Shown here one piece after another: positions 47,849-56,948 of a stretch of DNA of 64,000 nt (positions within the stretch are counted from its first letter, which is position 1; every line of letters begins with the position of its first letter). Position numbers and translations under genes: made by a program. The notes under the pieces were generated by a model, which had not been told where the DNA came from, made no database searches, and was given only the letters and a program-made list of their open reading frames with translations. The stretch lies in NCBI GenBank assembly GCA_036499395.1, contig DASYDW010000004.1, positions 19,012 to 83,011 of the forward strand. The letters are read 5' to 3'. Source of the stretch: Pirellulales bacterium. GTDB lineage: Bacteria > Planctomycetota > Planctomycetia > Pirellulales > JACPPG01.

Positions 47849-49366
47849 CTAAGCCCAACGCAATAGAGATTCTTTGTCGACACTTACGCCGCACAGTTCC
47901 TTTGAGATTCGACCACGGCTCATGACCAGAATCCGATCAGCGTGGGCCAGGACGATTTCCGGCTCGGTGGACGCCAACACGACAGCGGCGCCGGCGTGCT
48001 TTTGCTCGGCCACGAGCTGCATGATCTCTTCTTTTGCACCCACGTCCATGCCGCGCGTCGGTTCGTCGAGCAAGAGAACGCTGAGTGGGCCTAGCAGCCA
48101 CTTCGCGAGCACGACTTTTTGCTGATTACCCCCGGAGAGGTTGCGCGCTCGCAACCCGGGAGCATTGGGGCGGCAACCCACGCGATTCAGTATGCGGCTA
48201 GCAATTTCCAGTTCGCGCGACTGGGTCAGCCAGTTGCCAGCCAGCCGCTTGAGGTGCGCAAGCGTGACGTTTTTATAGATCTCGGCATCCTGCACCAGCG
48301 TTTGGCCGCGGTCCGATGCGACGAAGACGACCCCCTGCTGGATCGCGTCGTGGACGTCTCCGGGCTGTAACGTGCGGCCATCGACCGCGATGCGCCCACT
48401 GCTCGGGCGCATCGCGCCGGCCAGGCAGTGAATCAATTCCTGGTGTCCCGATCCGACGAAACCATACAGCCCCAAACATTCGCCCGGCGGGACGGAAAGG
48501 CTCGTCTCGGTAAACGACCCCGATAAGACGAGTGATTCGGCGATAAGCCTCGGCGATGAGGTTGACGCTGGCGGTAACTCGGTAGCCGACTCATAACCGA
48601 TTTCGCGGGCATCCAAGCGGTGCCCCAGCATCTTTTGAATCACAAAATGCTTTTCCAGGTCGCGGCTAGCGCGCGTCTCGACGACCTGGCCCGAGCGTAG
48701 GATGGTCACGCGATCACAGATCTCGAGCACGTCTTCGATGAAATGGCTGATGAAGACGAGCGCCACGCCCCGTTGGCGGAGCTTTTTCAACAGCGCGAAT
48801 AGACGGCGGGTCTCGGGCGGACTTAGGGCGCTCGTCGGCTCGTCCAGAATCAGCACTCGCGCGCCGCTATGGAGTCCGCGTGCGATTTCGACCATCTGCC
48901 GAATCACCAACGGGCAACTCCCCAGTCGGCGATCGACATCGACGTCGATCTCGAGCTCGGCTAGTTGCTCGGCCGCCTGCCGACGCATGGCTCGCCAATC
49001 GATCCGGCCGAACCGCGTGGTAGGCTGCCGGCCGAGGAACAGGTTCTCGGCAATCGATAATTGATCGATGCCGGAAAGCTCCTGGTAAACCATCGCGATG
49101 CCGTTTCGCAGTGCCGCTTGCGGGCTGGAGAGATCAACCCCCCTGCCCTGCAGCTTGACCGAGCCCTGATGGTCGGGGAGCGCGCCGGCCAGGATTTTCA
49201 TCAAGGTGCTTTTGCCGGCGCCGTTGCTGCCGACCAGCCCATGCACTTCGCCGGTGCGGAGCGTAAAGTCCACTCCGGCAAGCGCCGCCTCTCCGCCGAA
49301 ACGTTTGGAAATGCCGCGGCACTCCAGCAGCAACTCTTCGGCGGGTAACGTCGTTGCATCGCTCAC
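47849..49366 (-). CDS. Sugar/nucleoside ABC transporter ATPase (RbsA-like, two domains)
   Basis: A 505-aa protein with two fused ABC domains. Domain 1 has a full Walker A (G-S-N-G-A-G-K-S-T) and Walker B (VLILDEPTSAL); domain 2 has a degenerate Walker A (G-F-V-G-S-G-H-Q-E-L), an intact signature L-S-G-G-N-Q-Q-K-V and VLLLDEPTRGMD. That asymmetry is normal in RbsA/MglA. It would energise uptake of ribose, other pentoses or nucleosides. It lies between the binding protein and permease genes. Confidence 0.95.
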   Translation of the reverse strand: MSDATTLPAEELLLECRGISKRFGGEAALAGVDFTLRTGEVHGLVGSNGAGKSTLMKILAGALPDHQGSVKLQGRGVDLSSPQAALRNGIAMVYQELSGIDQLSIAENLFLGRQPTTRFGRIDWRAMRRQAAEQLAELEIDVDVDRRLGSCPLVIRQMVEIARGLHSGARVLILDEPTSALSPPETRRLFALLKKLRQRGVALVFISHFIEDVLEICDRVTILRSGQVVETRASRDLEKHFVIQKMLGHRLDAREIGYESATELPPASTSSPRLIAESLVLSGSFTETSLSVPPGECLGLYGFVGSGHQELIHCLAGAMRPSSGRIAVDGRTLQPGDVHDAIQQGVVFVASDRGQTLVQDAEIYKNVTLAHLKRLAGNWLTQSRELEIASRILNRVGCRPNAPGLRARNLSGGNQQKVVLAKWLLGPLSVLLLDEPTRGMDVGAKEEIMQLVAEQKHAGAAVVLASTEPEIVLAHADRILVMSRGRISKELCGVSVDKESLLRWA

Positions 49367-49457
49367 GGCGTTCTACTCGGACCAAACTCTGCTCAAACTA
49401 AGCGCTGCTCTGACAAGACGCACCTTAGACTAGATGCTCTTTAAACAAGACAACTTT

Positions 49458-50501
49458 TTAGACGAGGCAATGTCGCGGATCGGCCAGATATAGCATGGCG
49501 TCCAGATTGCCGCTATCGCGCGATACGAGCGGACCAGGTGTAATGATTTCTAGCGGCACGTTATCAACCGATTCCTTGTTGCGGGCAATAAACTGCCCCA
49601 ACGCCAGGGCAGTCATGTGGATCAGGCAGACGGGGTTCACCGTGGTTGCCGCTAGTTTCCCGTCGCGGATCGCGGCCAGCCCCTCTTTCTGACCGTCCAC
49701 CGCTGTCACAATCATCTGCGCGTGCGGTGTTCCTTCGAGCGCTGGCAAGCAGGCCAGCGCCATGTCGTCACTGTGAAAGAACGCTCCGGCGATCGGCTCG
49801 CGGCTTTGGTCGAGCAACGTCTCGAACGTGTCGCGAGCCGTCTGCTTTTCCCAATCGCACCAGCGGACGCCCCCGCCCAAGACTTCCACGTCGGGATAGT
49901 CGGCCAGCGCCTTCTCGAATCCCTCGCGCCGTCCTCGCGCGCCCGAATGCGCGCTCAGCCCGCCGATATGAATTACTTTGCCGCGGCCGTTGATCTTTTG
50001 CATCAAGTAGCGGGTGCTACTTTCACCCATGAATACCTGGTTGGGCGTGACCTGGCACCAAACGCCGACGTCGCGCATCCGCTCCGGTTCGACTAGCATC
50101 GTATCCATGGAAAGGACGGGCACGCCGCGCTTCTTTAATTGCCGCACCGGTTCTTCCAGCGAGTCGATCTGTACGGCCTGAAAGCAGCAAAAGTCCCAAT
50201 CGCCATCGACCATGAGGTCGAGCTTGTTGCGCTGCTTTTGCGGGTCGAACTCGCCGTCGAACCAGACGACTTCGACCCCGAGTAGATTTCCCCATAACTC
50301 GGCGGTTTCTTTGCCTAACTTGCACCAGGTACTTTGCAGGCCAGCATTACCCATCGCGGCGCGCAGACGCTTTCGGTCTCCCGTTTCGGCCGTGCTCGAT
50401 GGCGCGCAACCCGCCACGAGTGCCGTTAAGCCTGCGCCGGCCGCGGCAGTTGCCTGCAAGAAGCCCCGTCGGGACGCGGTCGATGAATCTATAGAACTCA
50501 C
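49458..50501 (-). CDS. Sugar-binding protein of the ABC importer (Tat lipoprotein)
   Basis: A 347-aa periplasmic binding protein of the RbsB/LacI type, starting at GTG 50501. The N-terminus carries twin arginines (S-R-R-G-F-L-Q-A-T) and ends with the lipobox V-A-G-C (near residue 31), so it is probably exported by Tat and lipid-anchored. Binding-protein blocks: VEVVWFDGEFDPQKQRNKLDLMVDGDWDF, LMQKINGRGKVIHIGG and AGAFFHSDDMALACLPAL. A GGGAG site 7 bases before the GTG decides this start over ATG 50570 or 50621, which would add Arg-rich sequence. It is first in the importer operon. Confidence 0.92.
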   Translation of the reverse strand: MSSIDSSTASRRGFLQATAAAGAGLTALVAGCAPSSTAETGDRKRLRAAMGNAGLQSTWCKLGKETAELWGNLLGVEVVWFDGEFDPQKQRNKLDLMVDGDWDFCCFQAVQIDSLEEPVRQLKKRGVPVLSMDTMLVEPERMRDVGVWCQVTPNQVFMGESSTRYLMQKINGRGKVIHIGGLSAHSGARGRREGFEKALADYPDVEVLGGGVRWCDWEKQTARDTFETLLDQSREPIAGAFFHSDDMALACLPALEGTPHAQMIVTAVDGQKEGLAAIRDGKLAATTVNPVCLIHMTALALGQFIARNKESVDNVPLEIITPGPLVSRDSGNLDAMLYLADPRHCLV

Positions 50502-50862
50502 GCGGTGTCTCCCAGAAGCCGCCTCAGATAGAAGGGGTCTCGCACGAAGGGCGCGGATTTTCAGACGCATGTTCGCCACTCGCGCCTGGCAACCCCGCGG
50601 TTTCCCGCCCGCGAAGACCATCCCGCCAAGACCCGTTCGCCCTCAGAATCGTCACTCTAAACGCGGAAATGCATGCGGGCAAGTCGCGGAATTAGCTCCC
50701 GGTCGGCCGCATTTTTGCAGATCAACGAATCTGTTGACGAATCGTTGGCTGCGCCGCTTGCCGCGCGGCGGTCGCTCGCCTAGCCTAAACGCGTCCTTTG
50801 TAGCGCCATTCGCGCCGCGCCCGTTCGCCTCATTCTTCGAGTTCCGCCTGGAATTGTTCGCT
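50502..50862. other. Divergent intergenic region between ABC operon and SMP-30 gene
   Basis: 361 bases. In-frame extensions of both genes enter it, but they are Arg/Pro-rich and lie upstream of good leaders, so I treat it as non-coding. It should hold both promoters and any operator for a sugar-responsive regulator; no dyad could be assigned with confidence. Confidence 0.4.
50509..50513 (-). promoter_or_regulatory. Ribosome binding site fixing the GTG start of the binding protein
   Basis: GGGAG read leftwards, 7 bases before the GTG at 50499-50501. It argues for the shorter product with a clean Tat lipoprotein leader. Confidence 0.7.
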
Positions 50863-51819
50863 ATGACTAAGTTGCTTGGGTTTTTCGTTCTACCACTCGC
50901 CTGCCTAATGCACATCGCGACGGTGATTGCGACCGCAGCGGACCTGCCCAAATCTGCCGAGCCGGTAAAGCTGTTCGAAGTGCCGCATTATTGCGAAGGG
51001 GTGGTGTTCGACCAGGCGGGACAGGGTTACGTCAGCGAAGGGGACACGATCGTTCAGTTCTCGCTCGATGGTTCGCACCGCAACTGGGCCGTCACCGGGG
51101 CGCCCAATGGCCACAAGGTGCTGGCCGACGGCACGCACTTGGTCTGCGATGCCAGTCGACACGCCGTGCTACGTCTGGCGGCGGACGGAAAATTGCTCGA
51201 TCCCGCATCGACCGAATGCGACGGCGCGCCCCTGCGCGGGCCGAATGATCTGACGCTCGACACGCCGAACGGGAGTTTCTATTTCACGGATCCAAGCGAG
51301 TCGAGTCTCGAAAAGCCGATAGGTACCGTCCATTATGTGGACGCAAAGGGGAAGACGCACCTGTGCGACAGTGGGTTGGCGTTTCCCAACGGCATCGCCC
51401 TGACGGCCGACGGTAAGCATCTGTACTTAGGCGAAAGCCAGAGGAACCGCGTTCATGTTTATGACGTCGAAGCGCCGGGTCGGCTCGTAAACCGCCGCGT
51501 GCTAGCCGACCTGCCGAAGAAGGATGAAGCCAAGGGGCAAATCGACAATCAACCGGACGGCATGTGCCTGGATGCGGCCGGCAATCTGTACGTCGCACAC
51601 TATGGCATGCGCGAGGTGCAGGTCCTGAGCCCTGAGGGGAAGCTAGTCGCACGCTATCCAGGTGGTAACTTGACCACAAGTAACGTGGCCTTTGGCGGAC
51701 CAAACATGGACCAGCTATTCGTTACCGGCGGCCTGGCTGCCGAAGCCGGAGGCGGTGGGTTGTTCCGGCTTGACCTGGGCGTAAAGGGGCTGGTGATTTT
51801 GCCCCCAAAGAAGCCGTAG
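50863..51819 (+). CDS. SMP-30/gluconolactonase-family exported protein
   Basis: A 318-aa six-bladed beta-propeller of the SMP-30/gluconolaconase/LRE type. Signal peptide: MTKLLGFFVLPLACLMHIATVIATAA. Metal-site blocks: EGVVFDQAG (catalytic Glu), RGPNDLTLD (Asn and Asp), GLAFPNGIALT, and QPDGMCLDAAGNLYVAHYG (Asp). It would hydrolyse a sugar lactone or related ester in the periplasm. The ATG at 50863 follows no strong Shine-Dalgarno, but the leader is convincing. It is divergent from the ABC importer, so it could share sugar-responsive control. Confidence 0.9.
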   Translation: MTKLLGFFVLPLACLMHIATVIATAADLPKSAEPVKLFEVPHYCEGVVFDQAGQGYVSEGDTIVQFSLDGSHRNWAVTGAPNGHKVLADGTHLVCDASRHAVLRLAADGKLLDPASTECDGAPLRGPNDLTLDTPNGSFYFTDPSESSLEKPIGTVHYVDAKGKTHLCDSGLAFPNGIALTADGKHLYLGESQRNRVHVYDVEAPGRLVNRRVLADLPKKDEAKGQIDNQPDGMCLDAAGNLYVAHYGMREVQVLSPEGKLVARYPGGNLTTSNVAFGGPNMDQLFVTGGLAAEAGGGGLFRLDLGVKGLVILPPKKP

Positions 51820-51848
51820 TCCCGCGCGAAGAAAATTCGCAGCGAACG

Positions 51849-52715
51849 TTACGCGGCGTGCAACTGTGAAGCTGCCGCAGACGTTTGACGATAGGCTTCG
51901 CACAGGTGCGCGCCGATTTCCAGCGCCAGCAAATCGGCACGGTTCATCACATGACGAGCGCTACGATTACCGAGCCCCCGCAGCAGGTTTTCCAGCGCAT
52001 TCAGGTGCAACTCAAGCGTTTGAGCGGGCGAGACGCCAGCCGCCGCGAGTATTTGAGCCAGCGCGAGCATTTCGACCGAAAGATTGCCCGACCCCATCAT
52101 GACGTAGGTGCGAAGCAATTCCCGATAGTGCGTTTCCAATTGCGCTGGCAGCGGAGTGCGCGAAACGCCTTCTTCGCGTGCCTCACCGGTTGCGTTTCGC
52201 GCGTATCCCTGTGCTGTCGCGGCTAATGCATCCAACTCTCTGATCAGGCCGCGCTGCTCGCTGAGAAGTTGCCCGGCGTCGCCTTGCTCGATTTCCAGTC
52301 GGTGCTGATCGGCTTGGGCGAGGCGTCGATTCTCGCGCAATAGGTAGTGTCGTTCGATCGCCCGGGCGACGACCCATAGCAAGGTGCGTGTCGTCGTACT
52401 CTGTACAGAGACGTACGCGTCGGCATTGGCTTCCAGGCAGAGGGCCGTCATTTCGGACTCGTCCTGGCTGCCGAGCACGATCAGCGGCTCGTCACAGCCG
52501 GCGGTATGCATGGCCTCGGCCAGGGCGAGCGCATCGAGTTGGCCCGGCTGATGCCCTACTAAGACGGCGTCATAATGATCGTCCCGTAACCGGCTGAGGC
52601 CTGCCGCGAAGCCGATTGCCTCTTCGAGCACAACTTCCGACGCGCTGTCGGCTGCCAGAGCCTCGGCCAGCCAACCCCCGGTGCGCTCGTACGTCGTGAC
52701 ATACAAAACGCGCAT
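51849..52715 (-). CDS. Receiver-like domain protein with coiled coil
   Basis: A 288-aa protein from ATG 52715 (MRVLYVTTYERTG); a GTG at 52781 would add 22 residues. Residues 1-120 resemble a response-regulator receiver (DDHYDAVLVGHQPGQLDALALAEAMHTAGCDEPLIVLGSQDESEMTALCLEANADAYVS), but the phosphoacceptor place has Gly (V-L-V-G) instead of Asp and the usual Lys near the end of the fold is lacking, so it is not expected to be phosphorylated. A helical region with heptad-like Leu/Glu (RENRRLAQADQHRLEIEQ) follows, then a C-terminal helical domain. Likely a protein-interaction module in signalling; partners unknown. Confidence 0.78.
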   Translation of the reverse strand: MRVLYVTTYERTGGWLAEALAADSASEVVLEEAIGFAAGLSRLRDDHYDAVLVGHQPGQLDALALAEAMHTAGCDEPLIVLGSQDESEMTALCLEANADAYVSVQSTTTRTLLWVVARAIERHYLLRENRRLAQADQHRLEIEQGDAGQLLSEQRGLIRELDALAATAQGYARNATGEAREEGVSRTPLPAQLETHYRELLRTYVMMGSGNLSVEMLALAQILAAAGVSPAQTLELHLNALENLLRGLGNRSARHVMNRADLLALEIGAHLCEAYRQTSAAASQLHAA

Positions 52716-53056
52716 CCGCGGCGGCAACGCCCCGGGGCGCGGTACAAATGACTTCGGCGAGCCTTTGAGAGCAGGACGCACGCGAGGTATCCTGTTAACG
52801 GTACTTGTTTCGCATCAGCGGGCGAGAGACAACTAGCACGCCGACGCTGGGCACTACAATGACCAGGCACGACTGCTAGCGGCCGGGACTCTAGCGGTGT
52901 TGGCAAAACGCGTCAATCTCAGCCAGCGGACATCGTCGCAACCGATAAAATATTGCGACGAATACCGGGGCTGTAGCAATTCTCTAACGCATTTCCAGGA
53001 ACATTTCTTATTCGGCTGGCGGACTTGACCGCCGGTGTGAGGCGACGAGCACGAAC

Positions 53057-54232
53057 GTGAAAATTGCATATCTAGACTGCATGAGTGGTATCAGCGGTGA
53101 CATGACCCTGGGCGCGCTGGTGGACGCCGGTGTCGAGTTGGCTGCGCTCAACGAAGCCGTCGAATCGTTGGGAATCGCCGGCTGTCGCCTAGTGGCCAGC
53201 GAAGTAAAAAAGAACGGCTTTCGCGCCACGCAGATCACGGTCGAGCATCAGCCTGAGCATGCCCATCGCCACCTGCACCATATCACGGACATGATCGACG
53301 CCAGCCGTTTGAGCGACCGGCAAAAGGAACTGGCGAAGCGCATCTTTACCCGGCTAGGCGAAGCCGAGGCCAAGGTCCACGGCACGACGATTCGTAAAGT
53401 TCACTTCCACGAAGTCGGCGCGGTCGACTCGATTGCCGACATCGTGGGCGCGGCGGTGGCGTGGGATCTGCTGGGAGTTGATCGAATTTACGCCTCGCCT
53501 GTTCCGACAGGGCGCGGTTCCATTGAGATTGCCCACGGTCGCGTCAGTGTCCCGGCACCAGCTACCGCGGAGTTGCTGCAAGGAATTCCGCTGGCCGAAT
53601 CGAACGTCGCCTGCGAGCTGACGACTCCCACCGGTGCCGCGATTCTTTCCACACTGGTCGACACCTTCGGACCATTGCCGGCCATGACCATCAACCGCGT
53701 GGGCTATGGCGCGGGGCAGCGCGATCTGGCCGAGCAAGCAAACTTGCTCAGACTGTTTGTCGGCGAATCGGTTGACGCGGTGAGTAGCGATCAGATCTGG
53801 GTCCTCGAAACAAATCTCGACGATACGACGGGCGAGGTGATCGGCTATTGCACGACCAAACTGTGGGAGGCCGGCGCCCTGGACGTTTATTCGACTTCGA
53901 TCCAGATGAAGAAGAATCGGCCGGGAGTGTTGCTGTCTGTGCTTTGCCCGTCGGAAAAGATCGAGAAGATCGAACGGATTCTGTTTCGCGAGACAGGCAC
54001 GTTGGGCGTCCGTCGCTGGCCGGTGAGTCGCCACAAGCTGGAACGGCGGCAGCACCTGGTCGAAACCGAGTGGGGACCGATCGAGGGCAAGCTCGGTTGG
54101 ATCGAAGGTCAGGCCCCCAGTTTTTCGCCCGAGTTCGAGGCGTGTCAGCGCGTCGCCGCCGAAAAAGGAGTGCCTCTGAAAGCCGTCTACGACGCCGCGC
54201 AGAAGGCGTATGAAACGTCGGCAAGTAAATAA
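53057..54232 (+). CDS. larC: Nickel-pincer cofactor insertion protein LarC
   Basis: A 391-aa LarC protein in one uninterrupted frame. Family blocks: Y-L-D-C-M-S-G-I-S-G-D-M near the start, a His-rich metal-binding loop (EHQPEHAHRHLHH), VHFHEVGAVDSIADIVG, PVPTGRGSIEIAHGRVSVPAPAT, and VLETNLDDTTGEVIGY. LarC inserts nickel into the pyridinium-based cofactor of lactate racemase-type enzymes. In Lactobacillus plantarum it needs a ribosomal frameshift between LarC1 and LarC2; here both halves are in frame. larA, larB and larE are not in the window; the next gene is pncB, which handles nicotinate, the precursor of the same pyridine ring chemistry. The GTG start is fixed by family length. Confidence 0.93.
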   Translation: MKIAYLDCMSGISGDMTLGALVDAGVELAALNEAVESLGIAGCRLVASEVKKNGFRATQITVEHQPEHAHRHLHHITDMIDASRLSDRQKELAKRIFTRLGEAEAKVHGTTIRKVHFHEVGAVDSIADIVGAAVAWDLLGVDRIYASPVPTGRGSIEIAHGRVSVPAPATAELLQGIPLAESNVACELTTPTGAAILSTLVDTFGPLPAMTINRVGYGAGQRDLAEQANLLRLFVGESVDAVSSDQIWVLETNLDDTTGEVIGYCTTKLWEAGALDVYSTSIQMKKNRPGVLLSVLCPSEKIEKIERILFRETGTLGVRRWPVSRHKLERRQHLVETEWGPIEGKLGWIEGQAPSFSPEFEACQRVAAEKGVPLKAVYDAAQKAYETSASK

Positions 54233-54273
54233 TTTCGCTTCTGCATTCGCAAACCTGGTCGAGGATACGCACG

Positions 54274-55632
54274 ATGCGCCCGATCTCGAACGCATTGTCG
54301 ACGGATCTGTACCAGTTGACGATGCTGCAGTGCTACCACCGCGCCGAGATGCGCGATGTGGCGGTCTTTGACTTGTTCGTGCGCCGGTTGCCGCGCGATC
54401 GCAACTTTTTGATCGCGGCCGGTTTGGAGCAGGCGCTCGAACTGCTGGAATCACTTCGGTTTGCTCCGGACGAGTTGCAGTGGCTCGCCGAGTGCAGACA
54501 TTTTCGTGCCGATTTCGTCGAACACTTGTCGCAGTGGCGCTTCACGGGCGACGTCGACGCTATGGCGGAAGGAACTGTGTACTTCGCGGACGAGCCTGTC
54601 ATACGCGTCACGGCGCCTCTGGATCAAGCGCAGCTCGTCGAATCGCGGCTGCTTAATCTCGTTCACTTTCAATGCATGGTCGCGTCGAAGGCCGTCCGCT
54701 CGGTACTGATTGCGCGTGGCCGTCCGCTGGTCGATTTTGGATTTCGCCGTGCGCATGGGGCGGAAGCCGGATTGCTGGCCGCGCGAGCGGCCTATCTCGT
54801 GGGCTTCGCCGGAACGGCAACCGTGGCGGCGGGGCGCGATTTCGCAATCCCGCTATTCGGGACGATGGCCCATTCACTTGTGGAGGCTATCGGCGGTGAT
54901 ACGGCGGCGCTGCTGAGTTTTGCCCGTGCATGCTCCGACAGTGTTACTTACCTTCTGGATACCTACGACACGGAGGAAGCGGCGCGAACGTGCGTTCGGC
55001 TTGCACCGCAGTTGGCCAGCGAGGGGATTCCATTGCGCAGCGTGCGTATCGACAGCGGTGATCTGGCCGCCCACGCCCGGGCAGTGCGACGAATCCTGGA
55101 CGACGGAGGTCTGACCGAGGTAACGATTCTGGCCAGCGGCGGGCTGGACGAATACAGAATCAAAGAACTGCTGGCGGCCGATGCACCGATCGACGCCTTT
55201 GGCGTCGGCACGGCGATGGATGTTTCGGCTGACGCTCCGTACCTAGATTATGTCTACAAGCTGGCGGAGTACGCCGGTCGTCCGACGCGCAAACTGGCCG
55301 AAGGCAAAGCCACCTGGCCGGGGCGTAAGCAGGTTTATCGAACGGTCGACGTTCAGGGAACGTTCAGCGGCGACTTGATCACGGTTGAATCTGATGCGAA
55401 CGCGGGCTTACCGCTGTTGAAGCCCGTTATGCGCGGAGGAAAGCGGATTCAGCCGCCCGAATCTCTGTTGCAAATTCGGGAGAGAGTGAAATCGCAAATC
55501 GACGCGCTTCCAGCACACTTGCGGGCGATTGAACCGGCTGAGCCCTTTCCGGTTGAGATTTCTCCCTCACTACGCACACTGGCGGTCCGGGCGGATGAAC
55601 TCGTAGCGGAAATGGGTAAGCATTCATCTTAA
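54274..55632 (+). CDS. pncB: Nicotinate phosphoribosyltransferase
   Basis: A 452-aa nicotinate phosphoribosyltransferase. Family blocks: L-S-T-D-L-Y-Q-L-T-M, FLIAAGLEQALELLESL, VDFGFRRAHGAEAGLLAARAAYLVGFAGTATVAAG (containing the catalytic His), and LRSVRIDSGDLAAHARAVR. It converts nicotinate and PRPP to NaMN in the NAD salvage pathway. It lies 41 bases downstream of larC in the same direction; NaAD made from its product feeds both NAD and, through LarB, the Lar cofactor, so a functional link is plausible. Confidence 0.95.
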   Translation: MRPISNALSTDLYQLTMLQCYHRAEMRDVAVFDLFVRRLPRDRNFLIAAGLEQALELLESLRFAPDELQWLAECRHFRADFVEHLSQWRFTGDVDAMAEGTVYFADEPVIRVTAPLDQAQLVESRLLNLVHFQCMVASKAVRSVLIARGRPLVDFGFRRAHGAEAGLLAARAAYLVGFAGTATVAAGRDFAIPLFGTMAHSLVEAIGGDTAALLSFARACSDSVTYLLDTYDTEEAARTCVRLAPQLASEGIPLRSVRIDSGDLAAHARAVRRILDDGGLTEVTILASGGLDEYRIKELLAADAPIDAFGVGTAMDVSADAPYLDYVYKLAEYAGRPTRKLAEGKATWPGRKQVYRTVDVQGTFSGDLITVESDANAGLPLLKPVMRGGKRIQPPESLLQIRERVKSQIDALPAHLRAIEPAEPFPVEISPSLRTLAVRADELVAEMGKHSS

Positions 55633-55795
55633 TGGCAAGGCATCCGGCGCAACTTGACGAGCCCGCCGGTGGCATGCTTTTCAGAGATCTGGATTGCACG
55701 TAGGATTCAGTTAGGTTTGGCCCTTGTTGGCCCCGGACGAGATGCGCCGTACCCGGTTAGGACAAGACGACGCCCTTTACAGGGAGCATGTCGTC

Positions 55796-56113
55796 ATGGC
55801 CTGGGGACTTCTTTTCATCGCTGGATTGCTCGAAGCTGGTTGGGCCATCGGCCTGAAATATACCGACGGATTCACGCGTTTCTGGCCGAGCGTCTTCACG
55901 ATCACGGGCATCGCGATCAGCATGTCGCTGTTGGCCATCGCGGCGCGCGACTTGCCCATCGGCACCGCGTATGCCGTGTGGGTGGGGATTGGCGCTGGGG
56001 GCGCCGCGGTGCTGGGGATATGGCTCTTGGGCGAACCAGCCGGCCTGCCGCGCATTTTCTTTTTGACGCTGTTGATCGTGGCGGTCATCGGATTGAAGTT
56101 CACGGCGCACTAA
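55796..56113 (+). CDS. gdx: SMR-family guanidinium exporter (SugE/Gdx)
   Basis: A 105-aa four-helix protein. The start M-A-W-G-L-L-F-I-A-G-L-L-E-A-G-W-A-I-G-L-K-Y-T closely follows E. coli SugE/Gdx; the membrane-embedded Glu (position 13) is present and later T-A-Y-A-V-W-V-G-I-G-A and G-L-K-F-T-A-H match. Gdx proteins export guanidinium by proton exchange and, unlike EmrE, have narrow specificity. GGGAG lies 9 bases before the ATG, fixing this start; the in-frame extension from 55724 is rejected. No guanidine riboswitch was recognised upstream. Confidence 0.95.
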   Translation: MAWGLLFIAGLLEAGWAIGLKYTDGFTRFWPSVFTITGIAISMSLLAIAARDLPIGTAYAVWVGIGAGGAAVLGIWLLGEPAGLPRIFFLTLLIVAVIGLKFTAH

Positions 56114-56133
56114 CCATGCGCACTGCGCGGACT

Positions 56134-56919
56134 TTACGTACACACGACGATCCAGCCCCCGGCTCTCAGTCGGCCGAGCAGCCAGGGCAAACGCAGCGCA
56201 TGTCGGCGTTCGACCGACAAGGGAACGACCTTCTCGACGGTAAAGCCGGCGGCGGCGAGATCGCTCAACAGTTCACTGCGTGTGAAAACATGCAGGAACA
56301 TGTTTGGCACGCCGTGATAAGCGAAATACTTGTCCCCCGCTTCGATGTCGCGACGCCAGACGCCGCGCAACAAACTCTTTAACAACCAGTTGCGGCTTTG
56401 AGGAAGGAACAGGTTGTACCAGCGGTTATGCGCATGTACGACGAAGCATCCACTTCGCTTCAGGATGCGGCGCACGTGCCGAAGAAACTGCAGCCGATTC
56501 TCGCGCCCGCGGATCATGCCCACGGTGCTGTACATCGAAATGCAGTAGTCGGCCACATGCCCTTGCAAACAGTCGAGCTCAACGAGATTAGCCAGTACGC
56601 AATCGACCGGTAGGTTTTCCGCGGCGCTTTGCCGATGTAGTTCCACGAGCGCGGGCCGGGACAGATCGACGGCCAGGCAACGCAATCCGCGGCGAGCAAG
56701 CGGTAGCGCCAGGCGGCCAGACCCGGCGCCCAGATCGACAACCAGCCCCGGTGGACTCAGGAATTCGTCGAGAATTTGTTCGTCCAGTTCACGAGCGGCA
56801 CCGCGCGAGAATTGTTCGTCGTAAGCGGCCGAAACATCCGCGATCTGCGCATGCTCGAGCAGGGCGCGTGTAACCCCACGGGGTAGTTGCCAGTCAGGAC
56901 GAGTCGCACGGTTTGCCAA
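56134..56919 (-). CDS. Class I SAM-dependent methyltransferase
   Basis: A 261-aa methyltransferase. The SAM-binding motif I is V-V-D-L-G-A-G-S-G-R (near residues 60-69), with the acidic motif II VDLSRPALVELHRQ; the remainder contains HAHNRWYNLFLPQSRNWLLKSLLRGVWRRD, which does not identify the substrate. It lies 29 bases after the divergent P-type ATPase gene's stop, in the same direction as that gene, and converges with gdx. Function unassigned within the superfamily. Confidence 0.88.
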   Translation of the reverse strand: MANRATRPDWQLPRGVTRALLEHAQIADVSAAYDEQFSRGAARELDEQILDEFLSPPGLVVDLGAGSGRLALPLARRGLRCLAVDLSRPALVELHRQSAAENLPVDCVLANLVELDCLQGHVADYCISMYSTVGMIRGRENRLQFLRHVRRILKRSGCFVVHAHNRWYNLFLPQSRNWLLKSLLRGVWRRDIEAGDKYFAYHGVPNMFLHVFTRSELLSDLAAAGFTVEKVVPLSVERRHALRLPWLLGRLRAGGWIVVCT

Positions 56920-56948
56920 TCGAGGATGCTCGCTTGCGAACGACAGAG

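Noticed and set aside
50212..50862. Upstream extension of the SMP-30 gene
   Set aside because: Overlaps the divergent binding-protein gene and precedes a clear signal peptide at 50863.
53354..54454. Minus-strand frame of 366 codons
   Set aside because: Opposite larC and pncB; explained by high GC and codon bias.
55633..55795. Guanidine riboswitch upstream of gdx
   Set aside because: Looked for guanidine-I conserved blocks and guanidine-II paired ACGR loops. ACGA occurs but without flanking complementary stems.
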